The notes: a model not told the origin generated them from the letters alone. DNA of 64,000 nucleotides from an uncultured Flammeovirgaceae bacterium (GCA_937883755.1 CAKZYA010000058.1:186001-250000); one strand, 5' to 3'. Counted from the first letter of the stretch, positions 25,651-34,897 are shown. A program made the numbers and translations.

Positions 25651-27378
25651 ATGCTGGATATTGTTTATGAGTTTTTGTTTTGGGTATTTTTTATCGGCAT
25701 AAATGCTATAGCATACAGCATTGTATATATCCTTCATAGAGACGAAAAAGCATCCTTCTGGCCATATATTTCAACATGGAAGTTGCAACAGAAACTCGGA
25801 CTAGTAGCAAGTGAGAATTTGGATCCTTTCCGATATTGTGTTGAACTATCGGTACTCTTGCTTGTATGTCGCGTTTGGTTTCATCCAATGCTAGCTTCTG
25901 TGGCGACAATCTTATATGTATTTCTACTAGTCTTTAATCTTTATCAGTATGCCATACGGAAAGTCTACTATACAGATCCCTTTCTGTTTAATGATCTTAA
26001 GCTTATCAAAAACGCTTTTGTCATCGTTTGGTCTGAGAGTAAATCAAGATTGATCATAGCGATACCTAGTATACTGGTCATTACGGTAGGCATTTACCAG
26101 TTTTTTCAATGGTTTTTTACTTTTTTTAATGATTTAGGCACCTCTGATGTGTTTTATGTGATTTCTAGTCTATGGCTAGTTATGGTGGTTTACAGTATTT
26201 ATAAGTTCAAAGGACTTTATAAAGAATACCCAAAAGATATCTTTTTGAGATACCATTACATCTTAGTTGAGTCTTTTATGAACCTCAAAAGGAGTTGGGA
26301 GCACTATCAGATGAGTAAGTTAAAAGTGGGTCAGAAATACCAGGATAGCCGGGCTGGCATCACCATAGAACCCATTCATCAACTACCGAACCTGTATTTT
26401 TTGCTTGTAGAGTCATATGGCTCCTACTTCTATAAAAACAATAGCGGAAAAGAGGTTTCATTTGAAACGTTGAGGAATTTTGAAAAAGATTTGGTTGAGA
26501 ATGGCTATAAATGTGTTTCTGCCTTTTCTGAATCTACCACCATTGGTGGTCAATCATGGCTCACCTATACTTCTATGCTATTCGGATACAGGATCGATAA
26601 TAATACGCTCTTCGAGAATCATTTGAATGACGAGAACTTTCGCAAAAGCAAAGGTTTGTTACAGTTTTTGCAATCATTAGGCTACCACAATTACAACCTA
26701 AATCCTATTACTCCCATTGTCGGGCTGCATGTGCCCTACGATGAAATGCGTTCCTTGTACGCAATAGATACCTGGTTCTTGGCAGATGACATTGATTATT
26801 CAGGTGACCAATATGGGTTTGGACAGTGTGCACCTGACCAATATAGCTTAAATAAAGCAATGGAGATGATCCAACGCGACGAACAATCACCCTATACCTT
26901 GTTTTACTTAACCAAAAACTCACACACACCATTTATCGCTCCTCCTGTTGTGGATAATTGGAAAGACTTGAATAAATCAGGGGAAAAACAACGGCACATT
27001 CATGAAGGGTTTTTTAAAAACCCAAGCCCCGAAGATTATCAGAATGCCATCAAGTATGAATTTGATATAATACGTCAGTTTATAAAGGACTATGGTAAAC
27101 AAGAAGATATCTTCATTGTGATGGGAGACCATCAGCCACCGATCTTAGCAAATAAGGAGCAGCATGGATTAACTACCCCGGTTCATATTATCAGTCAAAA
27201 TGATGAGTTCCTATCCGAGTTCCATAAATATGGCTTTACTAAAGACCTTATAGAGGCTAAAGACCCAACAATTAAACATGAGGCATTTTATTCTATATTT
27301 CTAAATGCTTTTGCGAATCAATTCTCCGGCAACCCTAAAAATATACCTGAATATGAGCCCGAAGGAATTAAACTCTGA
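25651..27378 (+). CDS. LTA-synthase-like membrane phosphatase-superfamily enzyme
   Basis: A 575-residue protein with about five N-terminal transmembrane segments (residues 5-190) and a periplasmic alkaline-phosphatase/sulfatase domain. Motifs include LLVESYGS (251-258), the nucleophile region SESTTIGG (293-300) and GDHQPP near residue 500. The family includes lipoteichoic acid synthases and phosphoethanolamine or phosphoglycerol transferases. Next to a CDP-alcohol phosphotransferase and a flippase, a role in adding a phospho-alcohol group to an envelope glycan or lipid is a reasonable inference. It overlaps the next gene by 26 bp. Confidence 0.78.
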   Translation: MLDIVYEFLFWVFFIGINAIAYSIVYILHRDEKASFWPYISTWKLQQKLGLVASENLDPFRYCVELSVLLLVCRVWFHPMLASVATILYVFLLVFNLYQYAIRKVYYTDPFLFNDLKLIKNAFVIVWSESKSRLIIAIPSILVITVGIYQFFQWFFTFFNDLGTSDVFYVISSLWLVMVVYSIYKFKGLYKEYPKDIFLRYHYILVESFMNLKRSWEHYQMSKLKVGQKYQDSRAGITIEPIHQLPNLYFLLVESYGSYFYKNNSGKEVSFETLRNFEKDLVENGYKCVSAFSESTTIGGQSWLTYTSMLFGYRIDNNTLFENHLNDENFRKSKGLLQFLQSLGYHNYNLNPITPIVGLHVPYDEMRSLYAIDTWFLADDIDYSGDQYGFGQCAPDQYSLNKAMEMIQRDEQSPYTLFYLTKNSHTPFIAPPVVDNWKDLNKSGEKQRHIHEGFFKNPSPEDYQNAIKYEFDIIRQFIKDYGKQEDIFIVMGDHQPPILANKEQHGLTTPVHIISQNDEFLSEFHKYGFTKDLIEAKDPTIKHEAFYSIFLNAFANQFSGNPKNIPEYEPEGIKL

Positions 27379-28060
27379 TCGGCTGTACAAAAATTGGTTG
27401 TTGCTTCACTCTATCCTCAATGTGTTGGGCGTAGGATACGCTGTCTGGCAAGGAAGTATTTTGCTCTGGCTTGCCCTCAACATCTGTTCGTTTTCTTATT
27501 TTATTTCACAAATGAGAATATACCTTATTAATTTCCCGGCTTTTATAGGGTATGCCAGTTGGGTGACCATTTTTCGGCTTTTACTACTTTTTGTGTTAGG
27601 GTTTTTGCTGGAAGTGCTGAACAGTTACGTGCTCTTTTCTTTGTTTGCATTTGCTATTGCCTTAGATGGACTAGATGGTTATCTGGCCAGAAAATTCAAG
27701 CATCACTCTGATTTTGGGGCGAGAATCGATATGGAAACCGATGCATTCTTGGTCATGTTGCTTACGCTTTATCATGTGCAGGAGCAGACAATCCCGCAGT
27801 GGATTCTTCTCCCTGCTTTGATGCGATTTCTTGTAGGGATCTTAACCTACTTTGCCATGACCAAAGAGAGCCCCTCGAGAATGTTTAGGAACACCATTGC
27901 CGAGGTCACCACGAGGATGTTTAGGGCAACTATTGCCGTGGTGTTTTTTGTAAGTCTTCTGTTTGCATTTGTGCTACCCGATGATTGGCCCCACTATCTG
28001 ACTAGTATAGCTGGGGGATTGATATTGCTATCGTTCGGATTAGAAATAATTGGACAATAA
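27353..28060 (+). CDS. CDP-alcohol phosphatidyltransferase family protein
   Basis: A 235-residue integral membrane enzyme that transfers a phospho-alcohol from a CDP-alcohol. The family motif is complete at the start of the active region: DGLDGYLARKF, then FGARIDMETD, matching DGx2ARx8Gx3Dx3D. Six hydrophobic segments fit the fold. The ATG at 27353 is preferred over an earlier frame start because it removes most of the overlap with the upstream gene. The acceptor is unknown. Confidence 0.82.
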   Translation: MSPKELNSDRLYKNWLLLHSILNVLGVGYAVWQGSILLWLALNICSFSYFISQMRIYLINFPAFIGYASWVTIFRLLLLFVLGFLLEVLNSYVLFSLFAFAIALDGLDGYLARKFKHHSDFGARIDMETDAFLVMLLTLYHVQEQTIPQWILLPALMRFLVGILTYFAMTKESPSRMFRNTIAEVTTRMFRATIAVVFFVSLLFAFVLPDDWPHYLTSIAGGLILLSFGLEIIGQ

Positions 28061-28175
28061 CGATTAATTGAACCAGCTCACATCTTAAAAGAAAAATTTA
28101 AGAGACACCTACATGATCAAGCTTCACTTCTATGATAAAACGATCTTTTAGACCCGCATCATAATATCCCGCGTT

Positions 28176-29621
28176 TTGAGTTTGTTCAAGTCAAAATACC
28201 TGAAAGCTTCTACTTTGTACGTGGTATTAAGCGTCCTTCCAATGGCTATTAATGTTTTTCTGTTGCCATTGTATCTCCGATATATCACGGCTGAAGAATA
28301 TGGATATTTAGCACTTGTCAATCTATTTGGAACCTTGTTTGGTGCTTTTGCCATTGCCCAGCTAAATATCGCCGGAGGTGTACAGTACTTTGCGAAGGAT
28401 GTAGATAAGTCGAGCTTTCGTGTAGCCACTGTTTCCGGAGGGATTCTCCTTTTGCTGGTGACCTTCTGTAGCTTCTTTACGATCGGTCCTCTCTTTTTTG
28501 GAGCATTGCAAAGCAAGGTGGCTTTTTATCCGCTCGGTGTCTGTGTGCTTTTGAATACCTTCTTAGGAAGTGTCCAAACCCTTATAAGTGTATTCCTAAA
28601 AAATGAATATCAGATTGGTGTTTTAGCCCGGTACTCTATCGGACTCTTAGTAAGCTCTGTGGGTCTACAAGTGTTATTAATCACTCAGTTCAACCAAGGT
28701 ATCCATGGGATTGTGTATGGTGATCTCATCGCCAAGTCCTTGTTCACTACGATCATGGTCTTCCATTTTAGGCAGTGGATATTCGGTACCAGAGCCAATC
28801 ATATCCTGCAAAAGAAAACAAGAAGATACTTCGTTGATGCACTCAAATATAGCTTACCGTTTGTACCTACTGTTTTGTTGCATCAGGCTCAACGATTTGG
28901 TGATCGTTTGGTATTGGAAAGGTATGTTTCTTTGGAGGAGATAGGACAGTACGCACTACTGATCACACTCCTGGGTGTTCCGGCTATGCTCGTCAATGCG
29001 CTCATAGGAGCGATCAGACCGAGGGTGTTGGAGTTGATGGGAGAGAGTAAGGCAGGTGTTATAAAGGATGTAGAATATCTCTACTTTATTCTGATTAGCA
29101 TGGTCTACTTAATGGCGATCTTATTGGGCACGAATCTAGGGTTATTGACCAGTCACCCTAAATATATTCAAGTAGGTAACTATATGTATATGGGAGTGCT
29201 TGCCTCCCTGCCCGGTTCACTGCTTTACTTTCATCATCTGCGATTAATGTATGCGGAAAAAACCAAGCTTATACTCATCTATACTTTTCAGTCTACGCTT
29301 ATCCAATTGGTGATCCTCACTCTTCTGGTTGATACTATGGGTATTCTTGCTGCGGTGATTGCACTGGGAGTTGGTAGTCTTTATAATTATGTGGTGACAC
29401 TCAAAGCTTCAAAGGGTCTTAATTCTTCATACTTACGTTCCGGGCCATTTCGCATCTTATTGCTAATGCTTTTTCTGACCTTTTTCGGAGCTCTTTTTCA
29501 ATATTTGGGTGAGTTGTCGGTCTGGTTATCTATATTGATTTTGGTGACTGGGGCTTTTGGATTAATCTGGTTTTTAGGTAAAAACCGCTCAGCCTTTAAA
29601 TCACTACAGCATGCTTTCTAA
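28176..29621 (+). CDS. Wzx-like polysaccharide flippase
   Basis: A 481-residue MOP-superfamily exporter with about 12 to 14 transmembrane segments, the type that flips lipid-linked glycan units across the inner membrane. The N-terminus has the family pattern (LPMAINVFLLPLYLRYITAEEYG). No ATG precedes this pattern after the in-frame stop at 28149, so a TTG (28176 or 28182) is the likely start. Its end overlaps the glycosyltransferase gene by 11 bp. Confidence 0.82.
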   Translation: MSLFKSKYLKASTLYVVLSVLPMAINVFLLPLYLRYITAEEYGYLALVNLFGTLFGAFAIAQLNIAGGVQYFAKDVDKSSFRVATVSGGILLLLVTFCSFFTIGPLFFGALQSKVAFYPLGVCVLLNTFLGSVQTLISVFLKNEYQIGVLARYSIGLLVSSVGLQVLLITQFNQGIHGIVYGDLIAKSLFTTIMVFHFRQWIFGTRANHILQKKTRRYFVDALKYSLPFVPTVLLHQAQRFGDRLVLERYVSLEEIGQYALLITLLGVPAMLVNALIGAIRPRVLELMGESKAGVIKDVEYLYFILISMVYLMAILLGTNLGLLTSHPKYIQVGNYMYMGVLASLPGSLLYFHHLRLMYAEKTKLILIYTFQSTLIQLVILTLLVDTMGILAAVIALGVGSLYNYVVTLKASKGLNSSYLRSGPFRILLLMLFLTFFGALFQYLGELSVWLSILILVTGAFGLIWFLGKNRSAFKSLQHAF

Positions 29622-30564
29622 AAGTGCACTCATCTTACCCTATTATGGGTCCTACCCGATATGGATGAATGCATTCCTTCGATCTTGCGCGTACAATCCT
29701 TCCTTGACCTGGCTAATCTTCTCGGATCTGGAGAAACCCATGTACCAGCCCGATAATGTTCAATTTTTCCACCTGGAAAAGGAAGGATTGTCTGAGTTGA
29801 TTAAGCAAAAAACCGGGATACACCATGCATTAGAAAATCCCCATAAGCTATGCGATTTTAAGCCGTTGTATGGACACATATTCGAGGATTATCTTGTCGA
29901 TTATCAATTTTGGGGACATTGTGATATGGACGTTATTTGGGGAGATATGGATCACTTTCTGTTCAAGATGGGCTTTGAGCAATTTGATCTCGTTTCCTCA
30001 AGGCCACATGCCATCAGTGGCCATTTTACGCTATATAGAAATATGGAAGCACTAAAGGTATTTTATCAATCAGTTCCACAATATCACAAAGCTTTTATCA
30101 AACCTAATTACCAGGGATTTGATGAGGGTTTTTATTCCTACCATATATTTAATGAAGTAAAAAGTGGACGATTGAATATAAAGCCCTATTGGGAAAAACG
30201 GAATTGTATCGATAGAGGTGAATTACATAGACATCCTGGTATCTGGATTTGGGAGAAGGGTAAAATACATAATCGCTGGGGACTTAAGGGAAATTACCTA
30301 CACCTCATTGATTGGAAAAGGACACTAAGGGAGGTCAACCTGGCTAACCCTGAGCAGCTGAACAGGTTTAGTATATCCGCTTTCGGCCTATGGAAAGGAA
30401 GGATTCCATGGCAATATCAACGCAGGTTGTTTTTTCAATGGGGCTTCCGAAAGAAGTATCAGCATTGGAAGAATCGCTTAAAGACTTTCGTGAAGCATCA
30501 ACTACTGCATACTAAGAATGAAATAGAGGCGAATGTACCTGAGGGATATAAAACATTGAATTGA
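29611..30564 (+). CDS. DUF6625-type glycosyltransferase
   Basis: A 317-residue protein matching the DUF6625 family of capsular and O-antigen loci. It has SALILPYYGSYPIWM at the start, HKLCDFKPLYGHIF near residue 90 and a DxD-type motif in WGHCDMDVIWGD near 110. A GT-A-like sugar transferase is the likely role. It overlaps the flippase gene and is followed 6 bp later by the FkbM gene, so it sits inside the glycan operon. Donor and acceptor sugars are unknown. Confidence 0.75.
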   Translation: MLSKSALILPYYGSYPIWMNAFLRSCAYNPSLTWLIFSDLEKPMYQPDNVQFFHLEKEGLSELIKQKTGIHHALENPHKLCDFKPLYGHIFEDYLVDYQFWGHCDMDVIWGDMDHFLFKMGFEQFDLVSSRPHAISGHFTLYRNMEALKVFYQSVPQYHKAFIKPNYQGFDEGFYSYHIFNEVKSGRLNIKPYWEKRNCIDRGELHRHPGIWIWEKGKIHNRWGLKGNYLHLIDWKRTLREVNLANPEQLNRFSISAFGLWKGRIPWQYQRRLFFQWGFRKKYQHWKNRLKTFVKHQLLHTKNEIEANVPEGYKTLN

Positions 30565-30570
30565 ATTCTT

Positions 30571-31347
30571 ATGATCAAGCGGTTTAAAAAGATAATCAAA
30601 TCTCTACCTGTCATAGGCCCTATTGTTTCATGGTGGATAAATAGGAAGAACAAATACAAAAATGCTACTTATTGGATAGAAAAGTATCTCTCAGATGGTC
30701 GGAGTTATATTATTCAAATTGGTGCCAATGATGGTGTGAGTGGTGATCCTTTATTTGATATGGCACAAAAGCATGAAAATTGGAAACTACTACTTGTGGA
30801 ACCCGTACTGCATCTATTTGATCAGTTGAAAAATAATTATGGTAATACTGTACGTGTTACTTATGTAAATGCTGCTATCAATGAAGACGGTGGCTCACAA
30901 TCATTCTACGTAATTGACCAAAAAGCTTATCAGGAGATACCAAACTTATCCAGAGATTATGAACAGATTGGGTCTTTTGACAAACAGCATCTTATCAGTC
31001 TTGGGGGTGAAAGATTACGTAAATTCATCGCCCCTATTGAAGTGCAAAGTTATTCTTTAATTCAACTTCTGGATTTATACGAAATTAACCATTTTGATGC
31101 GTTGCTATTAGATGCAGAAGGATACGATTGGTTAATTCTAAAACAACTTGATTTAGAAAAGCATCGCCCTAAGATTATATTTTTTGAGCAGACTCACCTT
31201 AATAGTAAAGACGTTCAAGACTTTTGGAATATATTCTCAGAAAAATACGCTATCTACCGGTTCACCATTAATTTTTTGTGTATCAGTAAAGACGTCTTAT
31301 TGCCGGGAGACCTTAGAAAACTTAGCAGTAAAGCTCTTCGATTATAG
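30571..31347 (+). CDS. FkbM-family methyltransferase
   Basis: A 258-residue SAM-dependent methyltransferase of the FkbM type. It shows IIQIGANDGVSGD (SAM motif I), LLLVEPV, and the DALLLDAEGYDWLILKQL segment typical of the family. These enzymes often O-methylate sugars in surface glycans. It is the last plus-strand gene of the glycan operon. The next three genes run convergent to it, with 7 bp between stops. Confidence 0.82.
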   Translation: MIKRFKKIIKSLPVIGPIVSWWINRKNKYKNATYWIEKYLSDGRSYIIQIGANDGVSGDPLFDMAQKHENWKLLLVEPVLHLFDQLKNNYGNTVRVTYVNAAINEDGGSQSFYVIDQKAYQEIPNLSRDYEQIGSFDKQHLISLGGERLRKFIAPIEVQSYSLIQLLDLYEINHFDALLLDAEGYDWLILKQLDLEKHRPKIIFFEQTHLNSKDVQDFWNIFSEKYAIYRFTINFLCISKDVLLPGDLRKLSSKALRL

Positions 31348-31354
31348 TTTTTCC

Positions 31355-32167
31355 TTAGCTTCGCTCAATCAGGTAAGAACAGTATTTGACTCCATTTGAG
31401 AGATAGAGATACTCAAGGAGCAAGGCCCCGTAGTACGTCTTAAAATTTCGGGCCATCCTCTGAGAGCCAAGAGCGAAGACTTCAGCCAACCTTAGTGTAG
31501 TAAGTAGCACCTTCAAACGGTTTTTGCTTTTTAATGGCACATAAGAGGTTAAATCCATTTTTTGAAAGGGGATAGCCCGCTCTAGTAAATGGCTTTCTAA
31601 TGATTCATAAGCAATAAATCCCGGTGCGTCCCAAGCCTCTTTATGCTTTTGAATATCTTTTTTTGTTCCTTCTTCAACGATAAAATCATCCACAATCACC
31701 AGTTGACCGCCAGGGTTTAGCAAATCGTGAAGCTCGAAAACCACCCCAATTGGATCCTCACAGTGTCTAAGCGACTCAATAGCTACGATGAGATCGAACT
31801 TACCCAAATCATCAATGGAATGGGTAAAATCTCTTTGGAAAAACTGCAGCTGATTTTGAAGCTCATTTGCCTCTGCATACTGATTAGCAAAGGTGATCTC
31901 TTTACTGCTAATTGATAGTCCTACGCCCGTACTCCCGTGCTTTTCATGCAGTTGAAAAAGAGTGTTTCCAGTACCACACCCGGCATCTAGTATCCGTGTA
32001 GATGCTGTGATATTTAGCTGCGGAGCAAGCCAATCCAACAGCCTCTTACCTTCTATAGATACACCCTTGTGAATTGGATAAGGTGCTTTCCTATTCTTTG
32101 ATTCAAAAGAAAAGAGTGCATCATAAATAGACTGCAGCTTGGGGCGCTGATGAGTAATCTCAGTCAT
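31355..32167 (-). CDS. Class I SAM-dependent methyltransferase
   Basis: A 270-residue methyltransferase with RILDAGCGTGNT (motif I), VGLSISSKEI, FDLIVAIESLRHCEDP and NPGGQLVIVDD. The open frame extends to 32401, but that extension runs over the next gene. The ATG at 32167 leaves one base between the two genes, so it was chosen. The layout resembles UbiE/cyclopropane-type small-molecule methylases; the substrate is unknown. Confidence 0.75.
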   Translation of the reverse strand: MTEITHQRPKLQSIYDALFSFESKNRKAPYPIHKGVSIEGKRLLDWLAPQLNITASTRILDAGCGTGNTLFQLHEKHGSTGVGLSISSKEITFANQYAEANELQNQLQFFQRDFTHSIDDLGKFDLIVAIESLRHCEDPIGVVFELHDLLNPGGQLVIVDDFIVEEGTKKDIQKHKEAWDAPGFIAYESLESHLLERAIPFQKMDLTSYVPLKSKNRLKVLLTTLRLAEVFALGSQRMARNFKTYYGALLLEYLYLSNGVKYCSYLIERS

Positions 32168-32168
32168 C

Positions 32169-32867
32169 TTATTCAGCTTTTTCCAAAACGAAAATGTACT
32201 CATACGCCCATCTGAGTGGCAAGAAAAATCTTCGCTCTTTACTGTAATCGATATTAAATGGCCATATGAAACTGATTGATCGATAGAATGGCCAGTGGTC
32301 TCGATAGACTTTTCGGGTTTTGAGTCCGCAAGACTCAAACAGAGCCGTCCATTGCTCCAAATTAAGTGCATCCTGGTGCCCTTTCTTATTGTCCAAACCA
32401 AGTGGCTTCAGGAAAAACCGCCAGATAAAGTGCTCCGAATTTCTAACCATGAAGCAATACTTCGCATCCTTTGTCCCCACCCGAACTTGTTCTTGTAACG
32501 CTTTTGGTCGGTTTAACATCCTTTCTAAGGATCCAAGGCAAGTGATATGATCAAACGACTCATCTTCAAAAGGCAAGGCTTCCGCATTCCCTACCTGTAA
32601 GTTACCGTCAGGACAATACAATTTACCTTGTCTAACGGCCTCATCAGACAAGTCTACGCCATAACTCTCCAAGCCTCGCTTTGTCATTGATCTCATCATA
32701 AGACCTAAGCCACATGCAACATCCAGGTGCTTCTCACCAGGTTGTACTTGTAGAAGTGTCGGGAATAGTTCGTATGCGTTTTGTGACCGTAGGTATTTGA
32801 ATTTCTTTTTTTTGTAGATTTCGTCAAACCACGATTTGACAGAGGCCTGTTCTGCTAGTACATCCAT
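32169..32867 (-). CDS. Class I SAM-dependent methyltransferase
   Basis: A 232-residue methyltransferase. EKHLDVACGLGLMM is motif I, followed by YGVDLSDEAVRQG, NAEALPFEDESFDHITCLGSLE and a C-terminal region similar to glycan-locus methylases. The start overlaps the upstream gene end by 13 bp, and the downstream methyltransferase begins one base after the stop. The three genes form a tight minus-strand operon. Confidence 0.78.
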   Translation of the reverse strand: MDVLAEQASVKSWFDEIYKKKKFKYLRSQNAYELFPTLLQVQPGEKHLDVACGLGLMMRSMTKRGLESYGVDLSDEAVRQGKLYCPDGNLQVGNAEALPFEDESFDHITCLGSLERMLNRPKALQEQVRVGTKDAKYCFMVRNSEHFIWRFFLKPLGLDNKKGHQDALNLEQWTALFESCGLKTRKVYRDHWPFYRSISFIWPFNIDYSKERRFFLPLRWAYEYIFVLEKAE

Positions 32868-33439
32868 AAATATCGAGGGGTTTTTTGCATGTAATCGACA
32901 TAAGGAGCACCATATCGATCGATTAAATACTGTTCTTCTATTTTGATTTTCTTGTTAATGTTCCAAATGGTAAAAATAAGTCCCAAAATCAAATACCATT
33001 GCTCAGTGCATAATATGAGACCTAGTAATGTAAAGTGCATACCGAGTGCAATAGGGTTTCTGCTCCATCTGAAAATGTCTTGTTTCACAACCGTTGCTAA
33101 TCTACTTCTTAGCACTACAGCGCCTCTAAGGGTGATAAATCTTCCAAACAAAGCCAATAATACCCCTAAGACAAATGTCCAACTCGTGTGTAGGGCAAGT
33201 TTTAATTCTGTAGAAAAACTAACAATGGCATAAACTGCAGGTGCCAGATATAGTATCAGATTAATTAAGAAGAGAAGGAGCGATGCCAGTCTGTAGAGTG
33301 AACTATTGTCAGACGCTTTGCTCAAAAGTGAGGAAGTTGATGCCTCACTAGGTATGGGAATGATCACAAAATCGATCACGAAAGAAACGTAGATGACCAG
33401 TATAAAGACTGCACTATACATCTGCAAATACCTTGGCAT
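32855..33439 (-). CDS. Isoprenylcysteine/phospholipid methyltransferase-like membrane protein
   Basis: A 194-residue protein with about five transmembrane segments. The C-terminus has the ICMT/PEMT pattern: RWSRNPIALGMHFTLLG and KIEEQYLIDRYGAPYVDYMQKTPRYL. Such enzymes methylate lipids or lipid-linked substrates at the membrane. It is the first gene of the minus-strand methyltransferase operon. The substrate is unknown. Confidence 0.75.
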   Translation of the reverse strand: MPRYLQMYSAVFILVIYVSFVIDFVIIPIPSEASTSSLLSKASDNSSLYRLASLLLFLINLILYLAPAVYAIVSFSTELKLALHTSWTFVLGVLLALFGRFITLRGAVVLRSRLATVVKQDIFRWSRNPIALGMHFTLLGLILCTEQWYLILGLIFTIWNINKKIKIEEQYLIDRYGAPYVDYMQKTPRYLWMY

Positions 33440-33600
33440 ATTGGGTATAGGTCTTTTCCCACAAAAACTGTTGAACAGTTGTTGGATCCGCTGAAAATGG
33501 GCTGTCCATCAGCTTGTAAAATGCATTTCTTATAGCTTCTGGATCTTTCATGGATACAAGTCGCCTATTTTGATTGTTTATCAACTCATCCAATTGCTTT
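33414..33600 (-). pseudogene. C-terminal remnant of a GT4-type glycosyltransferase
   Basis: An open stretch of about 62 codons with no plausible start. It reads like the end of a family-4 glycosyltransferase: DPEAIRNAFYKLMDS, then QQFLWEKTYTQYAKVF. Its 5' side runs into the end of ribA in another frame, so the body of the gene was lost, probably by deletion. It overlaps the start of the ICMT-like gene by 26 bp. Confidence 0.55.
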
Positions 33601-34179
33601 GAGATTTAATAAATGTCCCATTCGCTGCTTTTTCGTCAGTAAATACCCAAGGTTGTCACTTTGAGGAGCGATCTCAATAGATACGCGCTCCACTACTTCT
33701 ATATCTGTATCAGCGAAGGCACTAATTTTCTCAGGATTGTTGGTAAGTAGTCTGATGCGATTAATTCCCATATCTTCTAAAATTTCTACTGCTGGCGTAT
33801 ATTCTCGAGAATCCTCATGAAAACCCAGTTCCAAGTTAGCGTCTTTAGTATCAAATCCTTCATTTTGTAAGTTGTATGCCTTCAGTTTATTGATAAGTCC
33901 AATACCCCTACCTTCCTGCCTAAGGTAGATGATGACTCCACCATGCTGCTGCACCCATTTCATTGAATAATCTAATTGCTCTCCGCAATCACACTTAGAA
34001 GAACCAAACACGTCTCCGGTCATACATTCTGAATGAATCCGTACATACACGGGTTTTGATACATCCAGACGATCTGTGTGAAGCACGAGATTGGGAAGAT
34101 CATCTACCTGATACTTGTAGGCTATTACCTGAAAGGTTCCATATTTGGTAGGTAAGGTTGATTCAATTAGAGGATTCAT
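33586..34179 (-). CDS. ribA: GTP cyclohydrolase II
   Basis: Converts GTP to the first pyrimidine intermediate of riboflavin synthesis. The 197-residue protein is a stand-alone RibA with zinc cysteines C52, C63 and C65 in ECMTGDVFGSSKCDC and the active-site LRQEGRGIGL; LLTNNPEK follows. It lacks the RibB domain of fused RibBA enzymes. It sits in an accreted segment beside a broken glycosyltransferase, so it may be an extra copy, perhaps serving a nucleotide-derived pathway rather than housekeeping flavin supply (inference). Confidence 0.92.
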   Translation of the reverse strand: MNPLIESTLPTKYGTFQVIAYKYQVDDLPNLVLHTDRLDVSKPVYVRIHSECMTGDVFGSSKCDCGEQLDYSMKWVQQHGGVIIYLRQEGRGIGLINKLKAYNLQNEGFDTKDANLELGFHEDSREYTPAVEILEDMGINRIRLLTNNPEKISAFADTDIEVVERVSIEIAPQSDNLGYLLTKKQRMGHLLNLKAIG

Positions 34180-34775
34180 GATTTCTTTATATACGTGATC
34201 TTGTATCTTCTAATATAAGGATTATTAGTCTAGACGCTTGGTGGGTGTACGACATTTGTGCAATAGTCAGTTAGGATGACCGATAATGAATACACTTGTC
34301 ATAGGCTGTCAAATTTGCGGGCTTTACAGATGGTATGATTTTGTACATTTTTGAGAAGCTCGCTTTGGTAAAGTTTTTTGCTGATTTACTGCTCATATTT
34401 CTTTTACGTCTGCTCTTGTTTTTTGTGAAGGGTACCTGGAAAGGGAAAAATATGTTTTTCAATTGCTCATATTTCAAGCGACCATCTTAACAGCTTTTTT
34501 CTTAAGTCGGATAGGATAATACAGTTTTGCCTACGCAGTCCGGAACGTTTCAGATATTGTCTAAATAAAAGGTAGAACAGAGGTTAAAATACCCGGTTAC
34601 AACGATTCTGAGGACGATCCAAAAAGTTTTGCAAAGCTGTTTTTGTTAAGTAAAATGAGTGAGTAAAAATTCTAAAGTAAGATATCAAAATATTCGGTTT
34701 CCTATTCGGCGCCCGAGCCTACGTGCCATATTACAAATAACTGAAAATCAATAATTTATATCTAAAATTATAGAG
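34180..34775. other. Gene-free AT-rich interval upstream of ribA
   Basis: About 600 bp with only short open frames and no recognisable protein similarity, RNA gene or strong repeat. It should hold the ribA promoter at its left end. It ends at the third tRNA-flank repeat. Confidence 0.5.
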
Positions 34776-34897
34776 CCTCACTCTCTGCATCTTACATTCA
34801 TTCAACACCAAAACCCCTTAAATTGTAGGATTTGAGGGGTTTTACTTTTTTAGGATAACCATATTATTCTTGAACGCCTATAACTTATGATCCCCAT
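34776..34897 (+). repeat. tRNA-Ser flank duplicate, copy 2
   Basis: Matches 25069-25190 with about 13 differences in 122 bases, most of them in the last 28. The first 13 bases (CCTCACTCTCTGC) are one mismatch from the tRNA-Ser end. It marks the right boundary of the second segment. Confidence 0.75.
34810..34853 (+). terminator. Terminator in tRNA-Ser flank, copy 2
   Basis: Same AAAACCCC...GGGGTTTT hairpin as at 25103-25136, followed by TTACTTTTTT. No gene on the plus strand now reads into it, which fits a displaced tRNA terminator. Confidence 0.65.

Larger units (their letters stand above)
25082..34788. mobile_element. Second accreted segment with glycan genes
   Basis: About 9.7 kb between two homologous junctions. 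The sequences after the repeats at 25069 and 34776 match over about 120 bp (13 mismatches by hand count), both including the same terminator hairpin. This is the pattern of a tandem island or of a duplication of the tRNA flank with DNA trapped between the copies. No integrase gene is present in it. Its cargo is envelope glycan and methyltransferase genes, plus ribA. Confidence 0.6.

Noticed and set aside
32168-32401. N-terminal extension of the methyltransferase at 31355
   Set aside because: It is wholly contained in the neighbouring methyltransferase gene in another frame, and the ATG at 32167 gives the normal start just before the SAM domain.
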